From NCBI GenBank assembly GCA_937858255.1, contig CALLZQ010000617.1, forward strand, positions 1-9,393: a stretch of 9,393 bases of DNA, read 5' to 3'. A program made the translations under genes and the position numbers. Source of the DNA: an uncultured Tabrizicola sp. GTDB taxonomy: Bacteria; Pseudomonadota; Alphaproteobacteria; Rhodobacterales; Rhodobacteraceae. Shown in pieces: positions 6,016 through 9,393 of the stretch; the stretch's first letter is position 1, and each line of letters opens with the position of its first letter. The notes below the pieces were generated by a model. It ran no database searches. It was not told where the DNA came from and was given only the letters and a program-made list of their open reading frames with translations.

Positions 6016-6032
6016 CCATCTTAGGCGACCCG

Positions 6033-6812
6033 TCAGCCCCGGCCCAACCGCGCGAGGATCTGGGGATGCAGCCCCGGCGCCACGGCAACGACGCCATCGG
6101 TCTGCGCCGCGGGCGAGTTAAAGCGCAACGGCGCCCCGTGGCGGTCGGTCCCGACCGCCCCGGCCTCGGCACAGATCAGCGATCCGGCGGCGATGTCCCA
6201 TTCCCAACTGGGGCGAAAGGTCAGCATGCCATCATACCGGCCCTCGGCCGCAAGGCACAGGCGATAGGCCAGCGAGGTGCGAAAGCTGCGCTGCAAATCG
6301 GGCACGCCGTTCGGCCAGTATTCCGGCGCCATATTCGCCTTGGTGGCCAGCACATGCGCGCCCGCCAGTGTCGCCCGGGCAGAGGTCTGGACCGGAACCC
6401 CGTCACGCTGCGCCCCCAAGCCCGCCCCGCCGGTATAAAGCCGGTCCTTGGCCGGCAGATAAACCGCCCCGGCGATAATGCGGCCTGCCTCGGCCACCGC
6501 GATGGAGATCGCGAAATTCGTCTCTCCCGAGATAAAGGCGCGGGTGCCGTCAATCGGATCGACGATAAAGACCCGCGTGCAGGACAAACGCGCGGCATCA
6601 TCCGGCGTCTCTTCGGAAAGCCAGCCATAATCGGGTCGCGCGGCGCGCAAATGCTCTTTGAGATAGGCGTTCACCGCCAGATCCGCCTCTGTGACCGGGC
6701 CATGACCGCCACCCTTATCCCAGACGCGCGGCGCGGCGCGGAAAAACCGCATGGCGATCTGACCAGAGGCCCGCGCGGCCGCCGCGATCAGGGCAAGGTC
6801 AGGCGCCGGCAA
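6033..6812 (-). CDS. cysQ: 3'(2'),5'-bisphosphate nucleotidase CysQ (inositol monophosphatase superfamily)
   Basis: A 259-residue enzyme with all metal-binding motifs of the lithium-sensitive phosphatase superfamily: GPVTEAD (38-44), WLSEE (Glu67), the central VDPIDGTR (Asp85, Asp88, Gly89, Thr90), and late WEWDIAAGS (Asp206). It most likely hydrolyses 3'-phosphoadenosine 5'-phosphate to AMP, clearing the by-product of sulfate assimilation; a role on inositol phosphates cannot be excluded. WDKGGGHGPVTEADLAVN and PDYGWLSEETPDD resemble CysQ of Rhodobacteraceae. The start is taken as TTG at 6812, because an in-frame stop lies just upstream and the first ATG (residue 21) would remove a conserved N-terminal helix. 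It overlaps the end of pmbA by 14 bp, suggesting translational coupling. Confidence 0.88.
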   Translation of the reverse strand: MPAPDLALIAAAARASGQIAMRFFRAAPRVWDKGGGHGPVTEADLAVNAYLKEHLRAARPDYGWLSEETPDDAARLSCTRVFIVDPIDGTRAFISGETNFAISIAVAEAGRIIAGAVYLPAKDRLYTGGAGLGAQRDGVPVQTSARATLAGAHVLATKANMAPEYWPNGVPDLQRSFRTSLAYRLCLAAEGRYDGMLTFRPSWEWDIAAGSLICAEAGAVGTDRHGAPLRFNSPAAQTDGVVAVAPGLHPQILARLGRG

Positions 6813-8139
6813 GGGTCATCCCGTCGATCAGCAAAGAGGGTACGCGCGTCGACAGATGCGCCCGGGCATCATTGGCGACGACGATCCGCAGCAGCATCTC
6901 GCGCAGATTGCCGGCAATGGTGCATTCGTTGACCGGGTGGCTGATCTGGCCGTTCTCGACCCAGAAACCCGCCGCCCCACGCGAATAATCGCCTGTGGTC
7001 GCGCTGATGGTCGAACCGATCATCGAGGTGACCAACAGCCCGGTTCCCATCTGCGCAATCAGATCATCGCGGCTGTAGGCCCCGGGCGTCAGGTCGATGT
7101 TCGATGTCGCGGGCGAAGGCGGCGAAGAGACCCCGCGCGCTGCATTCGCGGTCGAGGGCAGACCCAGCCGCCGTCCGGTTGCCAGATCCAGCGTCCAGCC
7201 CATCAATACCCCGTCCTGAACGATCAGCCGGCGGCGGGTCGGCAGGCCCTCGCCATCGAACGGCCGGCTGGCAGCGATCCGGGGGCGATGCGGGTCCTCG
7301 ATCACATCCATGCCCCGCGGCAACACCTGCTGCCCCAGCGCATCGCGCAGCCATGTCGCCCCGCGCGCCACCGCCGCGCCGTTGCTGGTCGACAGAAGAT
7401 GGCCGATCAGGCTGGAGGCCACCCGTTCATCAAACAGGACCGGAAAGCTACCGGTGCGCGGCTTGACCGCCCCGGCACGTTGCAAGGCGCGCTCAGCCGC
7501 CAGTTGGCCAATGCCGTCGGCCCCCGGCATATCGGCGGCAAAAATCCGGCCCTCGGCGGCCCAGTCGCGTTCCATCGCCGTGCCCTCGCCCGTAAAGGCC
7601 ACGGCCGAGAGCGAATGCGAGGTGCGTCCGTAACCGCCGCTGAAGCCGTTCGAGGCGGCAAGATGCATCTGACGCCGCGAATAGGCGCCCGAGGCCTCGA
7701 CCTGCGTGATGCCCTTGACGGACATCGCCGCCGCTTCCACCGCGCGGGCGGCGGCTTCCAGCGTTGCGGCATCCGGCTCTGGCGCCGGGTCGGCCATCTC
7801 CAGCGCCGCCAGATCCCATTGCCGGGCGATCTGACCGGGGTCGGCCAAACCGGCATAGGGATCCGCTGGCGCCTCGGCCGCCATGGCAACCGCCCGCTCG
7901 GCCAGCGCGGAAATCGTTGCGCCCGACAGATCCGAGGCCGAAACGCAGGCCTGCCGCCCGCCGATCAGCACCCGCAGTCCGATCTCGGTGCCCTCGGCCC
8001 GCTCGGCTGTCTCAAGCCGGCCATGCCGCAGGTCGATCGACAGCGAGGTGCCCGCGACGGCAATGGCATCGGCCTGCTCGGCCCCGGCCTTGGCCGCCGC
8101 CTCTAACAACGCCCCGGTCAAACCGGCCAGATCGGTCAT
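6799..8139 (-). CDS. pmbA: TldD/PmbA family protein (TldE subunit type)
   Basis: A 446-residue protein, the usual length for PmbA/TldE. The N-terminal region has SIDLRHGRLETAERAEGTEI and GLRVLIGGRQA, typical of the family; the middle has AVKPRTGSFPVLFDERVASSL; the C-terminal end has GDYSRGAAGFWVENGQISHP (383-402) followed by VNECTIAGNL, the family hallmark. PmbA pairs with TldD as a cytosolic metalloprotease that processes modified peptides such as microcins and antitoxins. The HExxxH metal motif belongs to TldD, and I do not see it here, which fits the TldE subunit. No tldD lies in the window. The ATG at 8139 is preceded by AAGGAA. An upstream in-frame ATG at 8208 would add a poorly conserved, basic 23 residues without a Shine-Dalgarno. 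It is followed by the overlapping cysQ. Confidence 0.92.
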   Translation of the reverse strand: MTDLAGLTGALLEAAAKAGAEQADAIAVAGTSLSIDLRHGRLETAERAEGTEIGLRVLIGGRQACVSASDLSGATISALAERAVAMAAEAPADPYAGLADPGQIARQWDLAALEMADPAPEPDAATLEAAARAVEAAAMSVKGITQVEASGAYSRRQMHLAASNGFSGGYGRTSHSLSAVAFTGEGTAMERDWAAEGRIFAADMPGADGIGQLAAERALQRAGAVKPRTGSFPVLFDERVASSLIGHLLSTSNGAAVARGATWLRDALGQQVLPRGMDVIEDPHRPRIAASRPFDGEGLPTRRRLIVQDGVLMGWTLDLATGRRLGLPSTANAARGVSSPPSPATSNIDLTPGAYSRDDLIAQMGTGLLVTSMIGSTISATTGDYSRGAAGFWVENGQISHPVNECTIAGNLREMLLRIVVANDARAHLSTRVPSLLIDGMTLAGA

Positions 8140-8215
8140 GGCTCGTTCCTTCTGTCGCCCGGCGTTTGAGGTAGACGCTCGCGCCGCTTCGTGCAAGCGG
8201 GGCTGCATGGTCAGG

Positions 8216-9393
8216 CTATTTCAGACGCTGCCCATTGACGATAATGCCCTTGTCGCGGAATTCCACCTCGGAATTCAGCACATCCGCGCCTTCACCCGGC
8301 TTGGCAAAAACGGCCAGAGCCATGCGAAAGCCCATCGCCTGATCCGGGGGGAAAACCCCCATCGCCACCAGCTTGTCCAGCAATCCGTTGACGCCTGTCA
8401 GCTTGGCCTCAACCTTGCCCGTCGGCACGGGCATGCCGTCAAGACTGGTCTTGTCGGCATTGTCAAAGGTCAGATCACCCTTGCCCAGCACCTCGGCCCC
8501 GGCAAAGCGCAGTTGCAGATCTGAAAGGGTAAGGGCGTCGATCTCCGCCCAATCCGCCTCGCCCAGCGCTGCCGTCGCCGCCTCATCGAACATATCGGCC
8601 AGGAACCGCATCTTGCCGCTGGTCTCGACGATCAGACTTGCCGGGCCGCGCGGCAGAACCGCCGTCGGGTCGAGCATATCCCAAAGCTCATTGGAAACCG
8701 CCAGATTGACCAGCCGCACCGACATCCCGAAATCCTCGGGCAGATCAGATTGCAAAACCGGCAGGGTCAGCGAGATCGCCGCCTCATCATAGCCGAGATG
8801 CAGTTCCGGCAGCGGCACATTTTCCGCTTTGTTATCGACCGAGACACCCGTCGTAGAGATGACATAGCGCAGGCCCTTGGCATTCAGGCCGAGTTCCAGC
8901 CGCCCCGCCTCAATCGTCGCGTTGACACGGGCAGGAACGCCCCGCCCGGCGGCCTGTATCTCACCACTGCCCGCGCCGAAACGGATCGCCGCCTCAAAGG
9001 CCGCCCCGGCAGCAAGCGCCGCAGGCATGTCCTTCATCGCTTCCGGGGTCAGAATCGTGCCCCCCCAGGAAACGCCCAGCCCAGCCAGGCTGCCTGTCAC
9101 ATCGACCGTCTGACCACCCTCTGTCGTGGTAATGGCAAAGGTCAGCGTCTGTACCTCTGTGCTGGCGCGGCTTGAGCCCCCTTCGCCCGCCTGAACAAGG
9201 CTATAGCTGCCGGTAATGCCGACCAGTTCCAACCGCGCATCGCCATTCGAAACCCCCTTGGTCAGAAGCTGGATCTTTACCGAGGCATTGGGCACATCGT
9301 AAACATAGGTCATCTCGCCCGGCTCGCCGCTGGCCACGGCCCGCATTCCCGGTTGGACAAACTGCCCGATCACCTCATCCGGTTCGCCCGCCG
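8216..9393 (-). CDS. DUF2125 domain-containing protein, N-terminus beyond window
   Basis: The frame is open to the right edge, giving 391 residues plus stop; the family's larger members have about 500 residues and a signal peptide, so perhaps 100 residues are missing. A GTG at 9373 could serve as a start but lies inside a conserved stretch (GQFVQPGMRAVASGEP), so I treat the gene as partial. The sequence is rich in beta strands without cysteine clusters or membrane helices. The segments LPRGPASLIVETSGK, TGVNGLLDKLVAMGVFPPDQ and the ending FRDKGIIVNGQRLK match what I recall of secreted DUF2125 proteins of Rhodobacteraceae. Function is unknown; a periplasmic or cell-envelope location is likely. 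It lies 76 bp upstream of pmbA on the same strand; that gap holds a small hairpin (8184-8200) without a U-tract. Confidence 0.72.
   Translation of the reverse strand, partial: AGEPDEVIGQFVQPGMRAVASGEPGEMTYVYDVPNASVKIQLLTKGVSNGDARLELVGITGSYSLVQAGEGGSSRASTEVQTLTFAITTTEGGQTVDVTGSLAGLGVSWGGTILTPEAMKDMPAALAAGAAFEAAIRFGAGSGEIQAAGRGVPARVNATIEAGRLELGLNAKGLRYVISTTGVSVDNKAENVPLPELHLGYDEAAISLTLPVLQSDLPEDFGMSVRLVNLAVSNELWDMLDPTAVLPRGPASLIVETSGKMRFLADMFDEAATAALGEADWAEIDALTLSDLQLRFAGAEVLGKGDLTFDNADKTSLDGMPVPTGKVEAKLTGVNGLLDKLVAMGVFPPDQAMGFRMALAVFAKPGEGADVLNSEVEFRDKGIIVNGQRLK

Noticed and set aside
5982..6932. Plus-strand open frame of 316 codons opposite cysQ.
   Set aside because: It begins in the terminator hairpin and is a shadow of cysQ, with Arg/Gly-rich composition and no ribosome binding site.
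6856..8106. Plus-strand open frame of 416 codons opposite pmbA.
   Set aside because: It is fully antisense to a well-conserved gene, has low-complexity Arg/Gly/Pro-rich composition, and has no recognisable domain.
8184..8200. Small hairpin CCGCTT/AAGCGG with a 5-nt loop between the DUF2125 gene and pmbA.
   Set aside because: The stem is only 6 bp and no U-tract follows on the minus strand, so it is not supported as a terminator.

Overview
The window is GC-rich. Its codon use, gene content and typical neighbour pairs (iclR with a UgpC/MalK-type ATPase, pmbA overlapping cysQ, a secreted DUF2125 protein) suggest an alphaproteobacterium of the Rhodobacteraceae, perhaps Paracoccus-like. That assignment is inferred from protein resemblance, not from a database search. 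I found no rRNA, tRNA, CRISPR array, insertion sequence or phage gene.

Left part (1-2437): a sugar-type ABC importer locus. The N-terminal third of a periplasmic solute-binding protein runs leftward off the edge. Divergent from it lie an IclR-family regulator and a MalK/UgpC-type ATPase, with a 27-bp gap between the two. The roughly 100-bp divergent region holds two face-to-face promoter candidates whose TTGACA boxes form an inverted pair. The permease genes are presumably beyond the left edge.

Middle part (2441-6015): a small accessory block with a redox or detoxification flavour. On the minus strand lie a secreted YHS-domain protein and then a glutathione S-transferase, with a hairpin-plus-U-tract attenuator candidate between them. 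Divergent from these is a cupin/AraC-type regulator, followed by a small SPW-type membrane protein and an AhpD-like CxxC protein. The operon ends in a strong intrinsic terminator at 5983-6015. The DNA just upstream of the araC-type gene and the DNA between it and the SPW gene share an inverted element, TCGTYC-N8-GGACGA. The second region also has a tandem direct repeat with a 21-bp period, the spacing known for AraC-family operators. This is the most informative regulatory signal in the window.

Right part (6033-9393): housekeeping-type genes on the minus strand. They are a DUF2125 periplasmic protein (N-terminus beyond the right edge), pmbA/tldE, and cysQ (3'(2'),5'-bisphosphate nucleotidase), which overlaps the end of pmbA by 14 bp and appears to start at TTG. 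This block converges on the AhpD-like operon.

I see no wholly new system. The best candidate for something undescribed is the AraC / SPW / AhpD-like module with its operator array.
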